Part shown: in pieces, positions 1 through 8,360 of the stretch
How the letters are laid out: each line of letters starts with the position of its first letter
Position numbering within the stretch: position 1 is the first letter of the stretch
Assembly: GCA_966250335.1 (NCBI GenBank)
Contig: CBINGZ010000004.1
Location: 124,001-188,000, forward strand
DNA length: 64,000 nucleotides
Direction of reading: 5' to 3'
Source of the DNA: OLB7 sp966250335
GTDB taxonomy: Bacteria > Bacteroidota > Ignavibacteria > OLB7
Program-made: the position numbers and the translations under genes
The notes under the pieces: generated by a model
What the model saw: the letters and a program-made list of their open reading frames with translations, nothing else
Databases searched by the model: none
Told to the model about the DNA's origin: nothing

Positions 1-2
1 AA

Positions 3-155
3 GATGGTGCGTTGGTTAGCTCACGTCTTCTGACAGAGACAGAAGAGAAGGAGGGTGTTGTGCAGCTAGGGATAGCAGATAATGGAAGATACTTTGTGAC
101 CCTGATCGCGAATAGTAGTATTCTTGGAGCCGTATTGACGACTGTGGTGAAGTAG
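3..155 (+). CDS. C-terminal end of a T9SS-sorted secreted protein (partial)
   Basis: The reading frame is open from the left edge and ends at TAG 153-155, giving 50 residues. It closes with NGRYFVTLIANSSILG and a final TVVK, the beta-hairpin and basic tail of a type IX secretion C-terminal sorting domain (TIGR04183-like). The same ending occurs in at least ten other proteins of this window. Only the sorting domain is visible, so the cargo function is unknown. A stem-loop terminator follows 28 bases after the stop. The frame is well supported by the match to the other sorting domains, although no start codon is in view. Confidence 0.75.
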   Translation, partial: DGALVSSRLLTETEEKEGVVQLGIADNGRYFVTLIANSSILGAVLTTVVK

Positions 156-182
156 CGTCGGAGCAATCATTGCTTACTGAAT

Positions 183-221
183 AAAGAGGGGGCGGTATAT
201 ACCATTCCCTCTTTATCTTTG
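183..221 (+). terminator. Stem-loop terminator after the leftmost gene
   Basis: AAAGAGGG (183-190) pairs with CCCTCTTT (207-214), the loop contains the small palindrome GGTATATACC, and ATCTTTG follows. It sits between the partial secreted protein and the amidohydrolase gene. The TATCTTTG at 214-221 also matches the Bacteroidota -7 consensus, but no TTG lies at the right distance upstream, so terminator is the better reading. Confidence 0.6.
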
Positions 222-287
222 TCTTATCTTTCCACGAACCCCGGCGACCCTTCGTCCGGTCCGGATCACGTCGAAACCGTCCCATCC

Positions 288-3128
288 ATGAACCCGAGAT
301 CGCTCCTTCGTCTGCTTATACTTTCGCTGCTTCTTCCCCTGGTCTGCGGGCCTTCCCTGTATGCGCAGGAGGGGGGAGACGAGCGTCCCGATCCGCCGCT
401 TCCGTCGGTCACGCGCGCGTTCGCCATCCGGAACGCCCGAATCGTGCAGGCTCCCGGCAAGGTGATCCAGAAGGGGACGGTCGTCATGCGGAACGGGGTG
501 ATCACCGCCGTCGGCCCGAACGTTCCGATCCCGTACGACGCCCAGATCATCGAGGGAGATTCGCTCACGGTCTATGCCGGCTTCATCGACGGGCTCTCGC
601 ACGCCGGGGTGCCGAAGCCGAAAGGGGACTCGAAGGAGAACGACAAGGTCGAACGTCCCGGCGAGCCGCCGAACGATCGTGCCGGGATCCAGCCGGAACG
701 GGACGTGCGCGGCATGCTCGCGTCGACCGACGCCTCGCTCGATTCGCTCCGCATGGCGGGCTTCACCGTATCGCATGTCGTCCCTCGCGGCAGGATGCTT
801 CCCGGCTCCGGCGCGATCGTCCTTCTTTCCGGCCGCAACCCGGCCGACATGGTGCTCCGCGGCAACGCCTCTCTCTTCGCGCAGTTCGAGCCGGCGGAGG
901 GGGATGTCTATCCCTCCACGATCTTTGCCATCATGGCGAAGTGGCGGACTCTCTATCGCGACGCCGAGAGGAAGAAACGTGGCGGTTCGATCTACAATGA
1001 GAACCCGGACGGCGTGGAGCGCCCCAGATTCGACGCCGTCTCCGATGCCTTCAGGCCGGTGATCGACGGGAACAAGCCGGTCTTCTTCCGCACGGAGACG
1101 ACGCTCGATGTCCATCGCGCCATGAAGCTGCGGGACGATCTGAAGTTCCCTCTCGTCATCGCCGGACTCAAGGAGGGATGGGATCTGGCGGCCACGCTGA
1201 AATCGGCCGACCTTCCCGTCTTCGTCTCCCTCGACTTCCCGAAGGAGAAAAAGGAGGAGAAGAACGAGGATTCGACGACCGCCGCCGACTCCTCCAAGGG
1301 GGTAACGCCACCGCCTCCCGACGACTATTTCCTCCGTGACGAACGGACCTCCAGCTACAAGGATATCGTCTCCGAAAAGAAACGGCTCGAGTTCAGGCAG
1401 GGGGAGAGCCGGACCGAATATTATGCCGGAGCGGGACGACTCAACAGGGAAGGGGTCCGCTTCGGTTTCGCCACGCTCGGAGCGGCCTCGGCCGATCTGC
1501 GCGGGAACATCCGCCTTGCCGTGCAGAACGGACTCCCCGAGGATGCGGCCCTGGCCGCCCTCACGGTGGAGCCCGCCCGCCTTCTGGGACTCGACAGGAA
1601 TCTCGGCACCGTCGAACAGGGGAACATGGCGAATCTGGTGGTGACAAACGGATCGTATTTCGATAAGAAATCCTCCGTCCGCTTCGTCTTCGTCGATGGA
1701 GAGAAGTTCGAGTACGAGGCGAAGAAGGATGAGAAGAAGGACACCGCCCTCGCCGCCGACACCGCGCGCCGGGTCCGCGGACTCGACACGCTGCGGGCGA
1801 ACCCGGCGCTGGCGGGACGGCGCGATCCGGAGCAGCGGGGGAACGTCCTTATCAGAAACGGCACGGTCCTCACCGTGACCGGCGGAACTCTCACCGAAAC
1901 CGATATTCTTGTCGAGAACGGCAGGATCGCCCGCATCGGCAAGGGGCTGACCGCTCCGGCCGGCTTCGACACGATCGACGCCACCGGCGAGTTCGTGATG
2001 CCCGGCATCATCGACGCCCACTCGCACAGCGGCACCACCGATGTCAACGAGTGGACCAGTCCGGTCACGGCTGAAGTGGCGATCGGCGACGTGCTCGACC
2101 CCTACGACCTGATGATGTACCGCGCGCTCGGCGGCGGCAAGACCGTATCGCATGTGATGCACGGCTCGGCGAACGTCATCGGCGGCCAGTGCCAGACGAT
2201 CAAGCTCCGCTACGGCGTCACCGATCCGGAAGGGCTCGTGATGAAGGGGGCGCCCCGCACCATCAAGTTCGCGCTCGGCGAGAACCCGACCCGCGTTCAC
2301 GGCCGCGGCTTCGGCGTCAATCCTTCCACCCGCATGGGAGTGGAGCAGGTGCTGCGCGACGCCTTCACGAAGGCGCAGCGGTATATGATGGAACAGCAGA
2401 AGTACGAGAAGGAGAAGAAGAACCCGCGCGCGGTTCCTCCGGCCTACGATCTGCGGATGGAGACCCTGGCGGCGATACTTCGTGGCGAGATATTGATCCA
2501 CTGCCACTCCTACCGCGCCGACGAGATTCTGATGCTGATGCGGGTGCTGAAGGATTTCGGTGTCACGAAGGTGACCTTCCAGCATGTCAACGAAGGGTTC
2601 AAGGTCGCGCCGGAGCTGGCGCAGTTCGGCGCCTCGGCCTCCGTCTTCGCCGACTGGTGGGCGTACAAGTTCGAGGTCTACTACTCGACGGCATACAACG
2701 CGGCGATCCTGACCCGGAACGGCGTGGTCGCCTCCATCAACTCCGACTCGCCCGAGCTCGACCGCCATCTCTACCACGAGGCGGCGAAGACCAGGCGCTA
2801 CGGGAATCTGACCGAGGAGGAGGCGCTTGCTCTGATTACGATCAATCCCGCCAGACAGCTCGGCATCGAGAACCGGGTGGGATCGATCGAGGTGGGGAAG
2901 GAGGCCGACATCGCGATCTTCACGGCCCATCCCCTCTCCATCTATGCGATATGTCGCAAGACCCTGGTCGACGGTGTGGTTCGTTTCGACCGCGACAACG
3001 ACCCGGACGACATGCGCCTCCGGGTCGATCCGAAGAGCGCCATAGAGACCAGCACCGTCTGGCACGAGCATGAGGACCGCTGCATGCAGGGGACCGAGGG
3101 ACTGATGGAGCTGTTGAAGAGCCGGTGA
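288..3128 (+). CDS. Exported tandem amidohydrolase
   Basis: A 946-residue protein when started at ATG 288, where a Sec signal peptide begins (MNPRSLLRLLILSLLLPLVC, cleavage near YAQ). A TTG 69 bases upstream would only add a non-signal tail. It has two amidohydrolase-like halves. Residues about 40-470 keep the beta-sandwich start (FAIRNARIVQAPG) and the closing 'EPARLLGLDRNLGTVEQG' block, but where the metal-binding HxH should be they read DGLSHAG. Residues about 525-930 carry DAHSHSG, with His578 and His580 as the HxH pair, then HCHS, FQHVN and SDSPELDRH, then NPARQLGIENRVGS. The second half is therefore the likely metal-dependent hydrolase and the first a degenerate copy. This architecture is common in Bacteroidota relatives of imidazolonepropionase and dipeptidase. 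The substrate cannot be inferred. It probably acts in the periplasm; no sorting domain is seen. Confidence 0.85.
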   Translation: MNPRSLLRLLILSLLLPLVCGPSLYAQEGGDERPDPPLPSVTRAFAIRNARIVQAPGKVIQKGTVVMRNGVITAVGPNVPIPYDAQIIEGDSLTVYAGFIDGLSHAGVPKPKGDSKENDKVERPGEPPNDRAGIQPERDVRGMLASTDASLDSLRMAGFTVSHVVPRGRMLPGSGAIVLLSGRNPADMVLRGNASLFAQFEPAEGDVYPSTIFAIMAKWRTLYRDAERKKRGGSIYNENPDGVERPRFDAVSDAFRPVIDGNKPVFFRTETTLDVHRAMKLRDDLKFPLVIAGLKEGWDLAATLKSADLPVFVSLDFPKEKKEEKNEDSTTAADSSKGVTPPPPDDYFLRDERTSSYKDIVSEKKRLEFRQGESRTEYYAGAGRLNREGVRFGFATLGAASADLRGNIRLAVQNGLPEDAALAALTVEPARLLGLDRNLGTVEQGNMANLVVTNGSYFDKKSSVRFVFVDGEKFEYEAKKDEKKDTALAADTARRVRGLDTLRANPALAGRRDPEQRGNVLIRNGTVLTVTGGTLTETDILVENGRIARIGKGLTAPAGFDTIDATGEFVMPGIIDAHSHSGTTDVNEWTSPVTAEVAIGDVLDPYDLMMYRALGGGKTVSHVMHGSANVIGGQCQTIKLRYGVTDPEGLVMKGAPRTIKFALGENPTRVHGRGFGVNPSTRMGVEQVLRDAFTKAQRYMMEQQKYEKEKKNPRAVPPAYDLRMETLAAILRGEILIHCHSYRADEILMLMRVLKDFGVTKVTFQHVNEGFKVAPELAQFGASASVFADWWAYKFEVYYSTAYNAAILTRNGVVASINSDSPELDRHLYHEAAKTRRYGNLTEEEALALITINPARQLGIENRVGSIEVGKEADIAIFTAHPLSIYAICRKTLVDGVVRFDRDNDPDDMRLRVDPKSAIETSTVWHEHEDRCMQGTEGLMELLKSR

Positions 3129-3194
3129 GCCGGCGATCGCCTTCCGGCGGTGCTGGCTTCTTCGATATTCGGTTTGTTCGATAAGAGATATGTG

Positions 3195-3239
3195 AAGGAG
3201 GGAGACGTAATATCCACGTATCCCTCCTTTTCTATTTTT
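3195..3239 (+). terminator. Rho-independent terminator of the amidohydrolase gene
   Basis: AAGGAGGGA (3195-3203) pairs perfectly with TCCCTCCTT (3221-3229) and is followed by TTCTATTTTT. It begins 66 bases after the amidohydrolase stop codon. Confidence 0.75.
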
Positions 3240-3293
3240 GGTCCCGGCGGATCGCCGCCGAACATGTCATCAACATCTCATTCGGACATATCC

Positions 3294-3863
3294 ATGATCA
3301 CACGCGACGAACTTCTGGCAAGCATCATCCACGAGTGCAATATCTGCCAGCATCTCTATAGCAAGATCCCGGCCGACGGCTTCGATTTCCGTCCGACCCC
3401 CGGCCAGCGTTCCACCACTGAACTGCTCCGCTACCTCTCGATCGTCGGCATCGCATCGATCAGATCGATGGTGACCGGATCATGGGACGCATGGGGAGAA
3501 TTTACCGCGCGGGCCAGGGAGATGTCGCACGAGGAGTTCCCGGCTGCGATGGAGCGTCAGATCGAGGAGATCCGCGAGGCCTTCGCCTCTCTCTCCGATG
3601 AGGATTTCACGAACATGGAGGTCTCCCATCCCGCGGGCGAGAAGATGTCTCTGGCCTACGGAATGATGCGGATGCCGATCTACTGGCTCGTCGCCTATCG
3701 CATGCAGCTCTTCCTCTACGCAAAGCAGGCCGGCACGCACGACATCGGCACCTCCAACAACTGGAGCGGCTTCGACTGGAGACCGGAGTCGATCAAGGAG
3801 GAAGCCGTCGAAGCCGAGGCCGAATCGGACGAGGCAACGGCCGATGCGGAGAACGCGGCATAA
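3294..3863 (+). CDS. DinB-like four-helix protein (paralogue 1)
   Basis: 189 residues from ATG 3294. Upstream in-frame codons run through the preceding terminator, so they are rejected. The N-terminus MITRDELLASIIHECNICQH and the blocks FRPTPGQRSTTELLRYL and YRMQLFLYAKQAG mark a DinB-superfamily helical bundle. It is closely related to the gene at 4497-5039 over its whole length. DinB proteins are often metal-binding thiol-dependent transferases, but the three-histidine site is not clear here, so the catalytic role is uncertain. The C-terminal 20 residues are an acidic Glu/Ala-rich tail that the paralogue lacks. It is probably cytoplasmic and monocistronic. Confidence 0.8.
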   Translation: MITRDELLASIIHECNICQHLYSKIPADGFDFRPTPGQRSTTELLRYLSIVGIASIRSMVTGSWDAWGEFTARAREMSHEEFPAAMERQIEEIREAFASLSDEDFTNMEVSHPAGEKMSLAYGMMRMPIYWLVAYRMQLFLYAKQAGTHDIGTSNNWSGFDWRPESIKEEAVEAEAESDEATADAENAA

Positions 3864-4018
3864 CGGATCGATCCGGGCCGCGACGGATGTGTGAGGTGAC
3901 GTGGTTCGGATCGAGGGCGGCCTGACGAATGGATCGATATCGGTGGCGATCATGGGGGCAATGCATGATCGAAGATTGTGGGCATCGTATCACACATCGA
4001 TGCTATGAGAGGTATTTC

Positions 4019-4050
4019 GCGAGAGGGGTCTGTATATCGGACCCTCTCGC
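4019..4050. terminator. Hairpin downstream of the first DinB-like gene
   Basis: GCGAGAGGGGTC (4019-4030) pairs with GACCCTCTCGC (4040-4050) apart from one bulged G. There is no strong T-run on either side. Lying about 155 bases past the stop, it could be a terminator or the first member of the palindrome array that follows. Confidence 0.4.
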
Positions 4051-4078
4051 CATATTCTCCTCGACCCTCCTTTCATCG

Positions 4079-4390
4079 GCTCCCGAAGGGAGCACCGATC
4101 TGTAGCCACAGGCCATGCAAAATTTCCTGAGCCCTGAAGGGGCGTACCATTCTTCCCGTCATGGATGAGGAAGAATGGTACGCACCTTCGGCGCTCAGGA
4201 AAAATCTGGGCGTCCGCAGCTACACATGGCTCAGCCCCTTCGGGGCTGAGAGAGCGGTGGGGGGCGTTGCGGCTCCCGTAGGGAGCGCCCAGATAGATGT
4301 AGCCGTAATCCGTTCCACCATTGTTGGAGCTCCGTAGGGGCTTGTGGAAATTGGTGGGGGGCGGCTCCGTCCGGTTCGCCCCTTCGGGGC
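4079..4390. repeat. Array of REP-like short palindromes
   Basis: Most of the 633-base gap between the two DinB-like genes (3864-4496) is filled by short palindromes built on a GGGGC/GCCCC or GGGAGC/GCTCCC core with a three-base loop. GCTCCC-GAA-GGGAGC lies at 4079-4093, a long imperfect inverted repeat at 4126-4199, CTCAGCCCC-TTC-GGGGCTGAG at 4230-4250, GCTCCC-GTA-GGGAGC at 4272-4286, and GCCCC-TTC-GGGGC at 4378-4390. They resemble REP/BIME-type extragenic repeats. No open reading frame in the gap looks like a real gene. No RAYT-type transposase is present in the window. Confidence 0.6.
4126..4199. repeat. Long inverted repeat within the palindrome array
   Basis: The 31-base arm 4126-4156 (begins CCTGAGCCCTGAAGGGGCGT) is the reverse complement of 4169-4199 with three mismatches. 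The arms are separated by a 12-base spacer. This would form a strong cruciform or RNA hairpin. Confidence 0.7.
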
Positions 4391-4496
4391 TGGGAGAGGG
4401 GGCGGTTTCCTCTTCTTCTCTTACTATTTTGTCCCTCGCGGTTGTCCCCTCTGCGGCAGACCGGTGGTGAATCTTTTATCGCATGTCGATATTCCC

Positions 4497-5039
4497 ATGA
4501 TTACTCGTGAACGCCTTCTGAACCTTCTCGTCAACGAGTGCAACATCAGCAAGCATCTCTACACCAGGATTCCTGCCGACGCGTTCGACTACAGGCCGAC
4601 GCCGGGGCAGCGTTCCACGCTGGAGCTTCTTCGATATATCGCAATGTGCGGGGCGGCGGCGATGGGATGCATGGCCGACGGCACCTTCGCGCGGTGGGAT
4701 GAGTACGAGGCCCGCACGGCGAACATGCCGCACGAGGAATTCCCGGCGATGATCGACCGTCAGATCGAGGAGATCCGCGACGTCTTCGCCCGCTTCACCG
4801 ACGAGGAATTCCTGACCCGCGATATCAGCCACGCCGGCTTCGTCATGCCGATGGGGGAGGGAGTCATCAATCTGGCGCTGGGGTGGCTTACCGCCTATCG
4901 CATGCAGCTCTTTCTCTACGCGAAGCAGGCGGGGGCGAAGGTCGACGGGGTCGACAACTGGCTCGGTGTCGACAGAGAGACGTTCCTCAGAAAAAGAAGA
5001 GAGGCGGCGGAGAGTCTCACGGAGACGGAACTCACATAG
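4497..5039 (+). CDS. DinB-like four-helix protein (paralogue 2)
   Basis: 180 residues from ATG 4497. The longer frame upstream reads into the palindrome array and is rejected. The blocks MITRERLLNLLVNECNISKH, YRPTPGQRSTLELLRYI, HEEFPAMIDRQIEEIRD and YRMQLFLYAKQAG are shared with the gene at 3294-3863. The pair is probably an old tandem duplication now separated by repeats. It belongs to the DinB superfamily by overall pattern; the substrate is unknown. It ends in a short Lys/Arg/Glu helix. The next gene converges on it and shares a bidirectional terminator. Confidence 0.8.
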   Translation: MITRERLLNLLVNECNISKHLYTRIPADAFDYRPTPGQRSTLELLRYIAMCGAAAMGCMADGTFARWDEYEARTANMPHEEFPAMIDRQIEEIRDVFARFTDEEFLTRDISHAGFVMPMGEGVINLALGWLTAYRMQLFLYAKQAGAKVDGVDNWLGVDRETFLRKRREAAESLTETELT

Positions 5040-5067
5040 CGATATATCGCCGACCGTGATCTTTTCC

Positions 5068-5094
5068 GGGGGACTCCGCGCAGGGAAGTCCCCC
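5068..5094. terminator. Bidirectional terminator between convergent genes
   Basis: GGGGGACT (5068-5075) pairs perfectly with AGTCCCCC (5087-5094). TTTT lies on the left flank and a T-rich stretch on the right. It is placed between the DinB-like gene and the permease gene, which converge. Confidence 0.65.
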
Positions 5095-5102
5095 GTTCCA
5101 TT

Positions 5103-6050
5103 CTATTCACCGACCTCCTTGTTCACCCCCAGCAGCTTGAACTGCACAAGCGACACGGCGAGGATCAGCAGGAAGGTGACATAGGCGATCGCCGAGGCGT
5201 ACCCCATCATGTCCGCCCGCTCGAACGCACGTTCGTAGACCTGGTAGACAAGGGTGGTGGTGGAGTTCACCGGTCCCCCTTTCGTCATCACGTAGACCTC
5301 GGTGAAGACCTGGAACGATCGTATCGTGTTGATGACGATCACGAAAAGGATCATCGGGCGGAGCCCCGGAAGCGTCACCTGGCGGAACCGGCTCCAGGCG
5401 GTGGCGCCGTCAAGCTCCGCCGCCTCGTAGAGATCGTTCGGGATCGTCTGAAGCGCGGCGAGGAAGAGGACGACGTAATATCCGATCGCGATCCAGATGT
5501 CCATCGCCATGATCGCCGGCAGCGCGGTTCCGGTGTCGAGCAGCCAGCCGTTCTTCGGGTAGGGGACTCCCACCATCTTCAGCAGGTTGTTCACATAGCC
5601 GTCGTGGGCGTAGAGGTTGGTGAAGATCAGCGAGAGGACGACGATGGAGGTGACCGACGGTATGAAATATCCCGACCTGTAGAAATCCTTCCACATGATC
5701 TTCCTGTTGAGCATCACCGCGATCAGCAGGGCGAAGATCGTCGTGAACGGGATCGTCCCCACCACGAAGATCAGCGTGTTCGTCAGCGCCTTCCAGAAGA
5801 CGTCGTCGTTCAGCAGGCGGGCGTAGTTCTCCAGGCCGATCCAGGTCGTCTCGTTGCTGAGCGTCCTGTAGCTGGTGAAGCTGAGATAGAAGGAGTAGAG
5901 GAGAGGATAGACCCAGAAGACGCCGAGCGTCAGGAGCCAGGGGGAGAGAAACCCCCAGGTGACGATCGGATTCTCCAGTGTGTAGGTGCGTCGGCGCATT
6001 GAGAAGGATGTCGTATTGAGATGAACTTGCTGAGACTTCCGCCCGGTCAT
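5103..6050 (-). CDS. MalF/UgpA-type sugar ABC transporter permease
   Basis: 315 residues with six predicted membrane segments starting near residue 32 (FLSPWLLTLGVFWVYPLLYS). The cytoplasmic EAA loop at about 207-234 (YEAAELDGATAWSRFRQV, then LPG) docks the ATPase in binding-protein-dependent importers. The length is typical of the MalF/UgpA class. The ATG at 6050 overlaps the ligA stop as ATGA, which supports this start and translational coupling; a second ATG at 5999 is possible. No partner permease, substrate-binding protein or ATPase lies in the window, so the rest of the importer must be elsewhere, perhaps just a shared pool. The sugar is unknown. Confidence 0.88.
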   Translation of the reverse strand: MTGRKSQQVHLNTTSFSMRRRTYTLENPIVTWGFLSPWLLTLGVFWVYPLLYSFYLSFTSYRTLSNETTWIGLENYARLLNDDVFWKALTNTLIFVVGTIPFTTIFALLIAVMLNRKIMWKDFYRSGYFIPSVTSIVVLSLIFTNLYAHDGYVNNLLKMVGVPYPKNGWLLDTGTALPAIMAMDIWIAIGYYVVLFLAALQTIPNDLYEAAELDGATAWSRFRQVTLPGLRPMILFVIVINTIRSFQVFTEVYVMTKGGPVNSTTTLVYQVYERAFERADMMGYASAIAYVTFLLILAVSLVQFKLLGVNKEVGE

Positions 6051-8128
6051 TCGAAGAGCGAGCCCTGCTCTCCGCTCTTCTCTTCCCCTTCCTCCGGAGC
6101 AATGCCGAGCAGCTCCTCGAACTCCTTCTCGTCGATCACCCGGACGCCGAGCTTGGTCGCCTTCTCCAGTTTGGAGCCGGCGTTGGCCCCCGCGAGGACG
6201 AAGTCGGTCTTCTTGCTCACGCTTCCGCTCGTCTTCCCGCCGTGCTCCTCGATCAGCAGCGAGGCGGCCTCCCGCGTGCGCCGTTCCAGCGTGCCGGTCA
6301 GGACGAAGGTCTTGCCGGCGATCGGCGAATCGGTCACGACGATCGCCCGTTTCGCGGGCCCTTCCAGGGTCACGCCGGCGGAGCGGAGACGTTCCATCAG
6401 ATCGCGATTCCCCTGGTCGGCGAAGAACCTGACGATCGACTCCGCGATATGCGGCCCGATCTCGTTAACGGCGGTCAGTTCCTCCTGGGAGGCGGTCATC
6501 AATCTGTCGAGCGTGTTCATCTCGGCCGCCAGCACGCGCGCCACCGAGGCCCCCACATGCCGTATGCCGAGGCCGAAGAGCACCCGCCAGTAGGGACGTT
6601 CCCTGCTTCTCTCGATCCCGGCGATCAGGTTGTCGGCCGATTTTTCACCCCAGCGTTCGAGCGCGGCGATCTCGTCGCGCCGCAGGTGGAGATCGTAGAT
6701 GTCCGCATAGTTGTGGAGCCAGCCCAGCTCCACGAACTGATCGACCACCTTCTCTCCAAGCCCCTCGATATCCATCGCGCCGCGAGATGCGAAATGCTGG
6801 ATCCGTCCCCGCACCTGCCAGGGACACTCGGCATGTTCGCAGAAATGGTCGGCCTTCCCCTCGGGACGGTGGAGCGGAGTCCGGAGCGGACATGGGCAGA
6901 GGGTCGGGAAGATGAACGGCTCTGCCCCCTCCGGTCGTGCCGTCAGCACCACCTCGTTCACCTTGGGGATCACATCCCCCCCCTTCTCGATGATCACGGT
7001 GTCGCCGACCCGGATATCCTTCTCCGCGATGAAATCCTCGTTATGGAGCGTGGCCCTGCTGATGGTGGAGCCCGCGAGGAAGACCGGCGTCAGCTCGGCG
7101 ACCGGGGTCACGCGGCCGAGGCGTCCCACCTGGAGCGTTATATCGTAGAGGACCGTCTGTGCCGTGTGCGCCTCGAACTTGTAGGCGATCGCCCAGCGGG
7201 GGGATTTGGAGATCATCCCCAGCTCCTCCTGCTGTCCCAGCGAATCGACCTTCACCACGACCCCGTCGATCTGGTAGGGGAGCTCGTCGCGGCGCCCCTC
7301 CCATTCGTCGCAGTACGCCAGCACGTCGTCGATCGTGGGACAGAGCCTGTAATTGGGATTGGTCGGGAATCCCATCTCGGTCATCGCCCGCAGGTTGTCC
7401 GAGTGGCTCCGCAGGCGGACGTCGTCGGAGGCGAGGTAGTAGACGAAGAGACGGAGCGGACGGGAGGCGACGATCTTCGGATCGAGCAGCTTCAGGGTGC
7501 CGGCCGTGGAGTTGCGCGGGTTGGCGAAGGTCTTCTCCCCCGCCAGTTCGCGCTCGGCGTTCATCGCCTGGAAATCGTCGACGGCCATATAGACCTCTCC
7601 CCGGACCTCGAAACCGGAAAGGGTCCTCTCGCCGATCTTCACCGGACGGACCCGGAGCGGCAGCGACCGGATCGTCCTGATATTGGGGGTGATGTCGTCT
7701 CCCTGCTCGCCGTTGCCGCGCGTCGCCCCGCAGACCAGGAGGCCGTTCTCGTAGGTGAGGCTCACCGCCACACCGTCGATCTTCAGTTCCGCCACATAGG
7801 AATAGGGTTCGCTTCCGAGCCGGTCGCGGACTCTTCTGTCGAACTCGCGCAGATCGTCCGCGGTGTAGGTGTTCCCCAGGGAGAGCATCGGCCGGGCGTG
7901 CGTGACGGTCGGGAACGACTGCGTCAGATCGGACCCGACCCGCTGCGTGGGGGAGTCGGGCGTCACAAGCTCCGGGTGCTCCGCCTCGATGCCGAGGAGC
8001 TCGGAGAGAAGAGCGTCGAACTCGCGGTCGCTGATCGACGGCTGGCTCAGCACATAGTAGCGATAGTTGTGCTCGTCGATGGTCGTTCGCAGTTCGGCTG
8101 CCCGAAGGGCGGGACTGGTCTTGGCCAT
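6047..8128 (-). CDS. ligA: NAD-dependent DNA ligase LigA
   Basis: 693 residues from ATG 8128; an upstream TTG would add 14 residues. It seals nicks in duplex DNA using NAD, in replication and repair. Order of domains: the Ia NAD-binding domain (HNYRYYVLSQPSISDREFD), the adenylation domain with Lys116 in ELKIDG, the OB fold (VGRLGRVTPVAEL), the Cys4 zinc finger, helix-hairpin-helix repeats and a C-terminal BRCT domain (about 600-675, AGKTFVLTGTLERRTREAA). The zinc finger is odd. The first pair reads TLCPCPLRTPL (Cys411, Cys413) instead of the usual C-x2-C, while the second pair (Cys430, Cys435) is normal. The permease gene is coupled at its 3' end. Confidence 0.97.
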   Translation of the reverse strand: MAKTSPALRAAELRTTIDEHNYRYYVLSQPSISDREFDALLSELLGIEAEHPELVTPDSPTQRVGSDLTQSFPTVTHARPMLSLGNTYTADDLREFDRRVRDRLGSEPYSYVAELKIDGVAVSLTYENGLLVCGATRGNGEQGDDITPNIRTIRSLPLRVRPVKIGERTLSGFEVRGEVYMAVDDFQAMNAERELAGEKTFANPRNSTAGTLKLLDPKIVASRPLRLFVYYLASDDVRLRSHSDNLRAMTEMGFPTNPNYRLCPTIDDVLAYCDEWEGRRDELPYQIDGVVVKVDSLGQQEELGMISKSPRWAIAYKFEAHTAQTVLYDITLQVGRLGRVTPVAELTPVFLAGSTISRATLHNEDFIAEKDIRVGDTVIIEKGGDVIPKVNEVVLTARPEGAEPFIFPTLCPCPLRTPLHRPEGKADHFCEHAECPWQVRGRIQHFASRGAMDIEGLGEKVVDQFVELGWLHNYADIYDLHLRRDEIAALERWGEKSADNLIAGIERSRERPYWRVLFGLGIRHVGASVARVLAAEMNTLDRLMTASQEELTAVNEIGPHIAESIVRFFADQGNRDLMERLRSAGVTLEGPAKRAIVVTDSPIAGKTFVLTGTLERRTREAASLLIEEHGGKTSGSVSKKTDFVLAGANAGSKLEKATKLGVRVIDEKEFEELLGIAPEEGEEKSGEQGSLFE

Positions 8129-8360
8129 AGGGGAGAGAAGCTGTGAGTAGTTGCGTTTCCCGGAGCGCAAAGATAGCGGTCTGTTGACTGAGTCAATAGG
8201 TGAGTGCGATGTTTCCGGGAACGCGAAGATAGGACATCTTCATATCCGGGACTTTCTTCGTTCGCGCGGAAGGGGAGGAGGAGGTCAGAGATGCCGTAAT
8301 GGCCTTCGAGAGTGAGGCTGTAAGAGAGTAGGTTAGGTTTTAAACAAGAAACATGCGATT

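Noticed and set aside
213..3071. A 952-codon open frame antisense to the amidohydrolase gene
   Set aside because: It is rich in Arg, Gly and Val, has no domain, and exists because high GC keeps antisense stops rare; the sense protein has clear family motifs and a signal peptide.
3233..3240. TATTTTTG as a Bacteroidota -7 promoter for the DinB-like gene
   Set aside because: It is the U-tract of the amidohydrolase terminator and no TTG lies 19-21 bases upstream.
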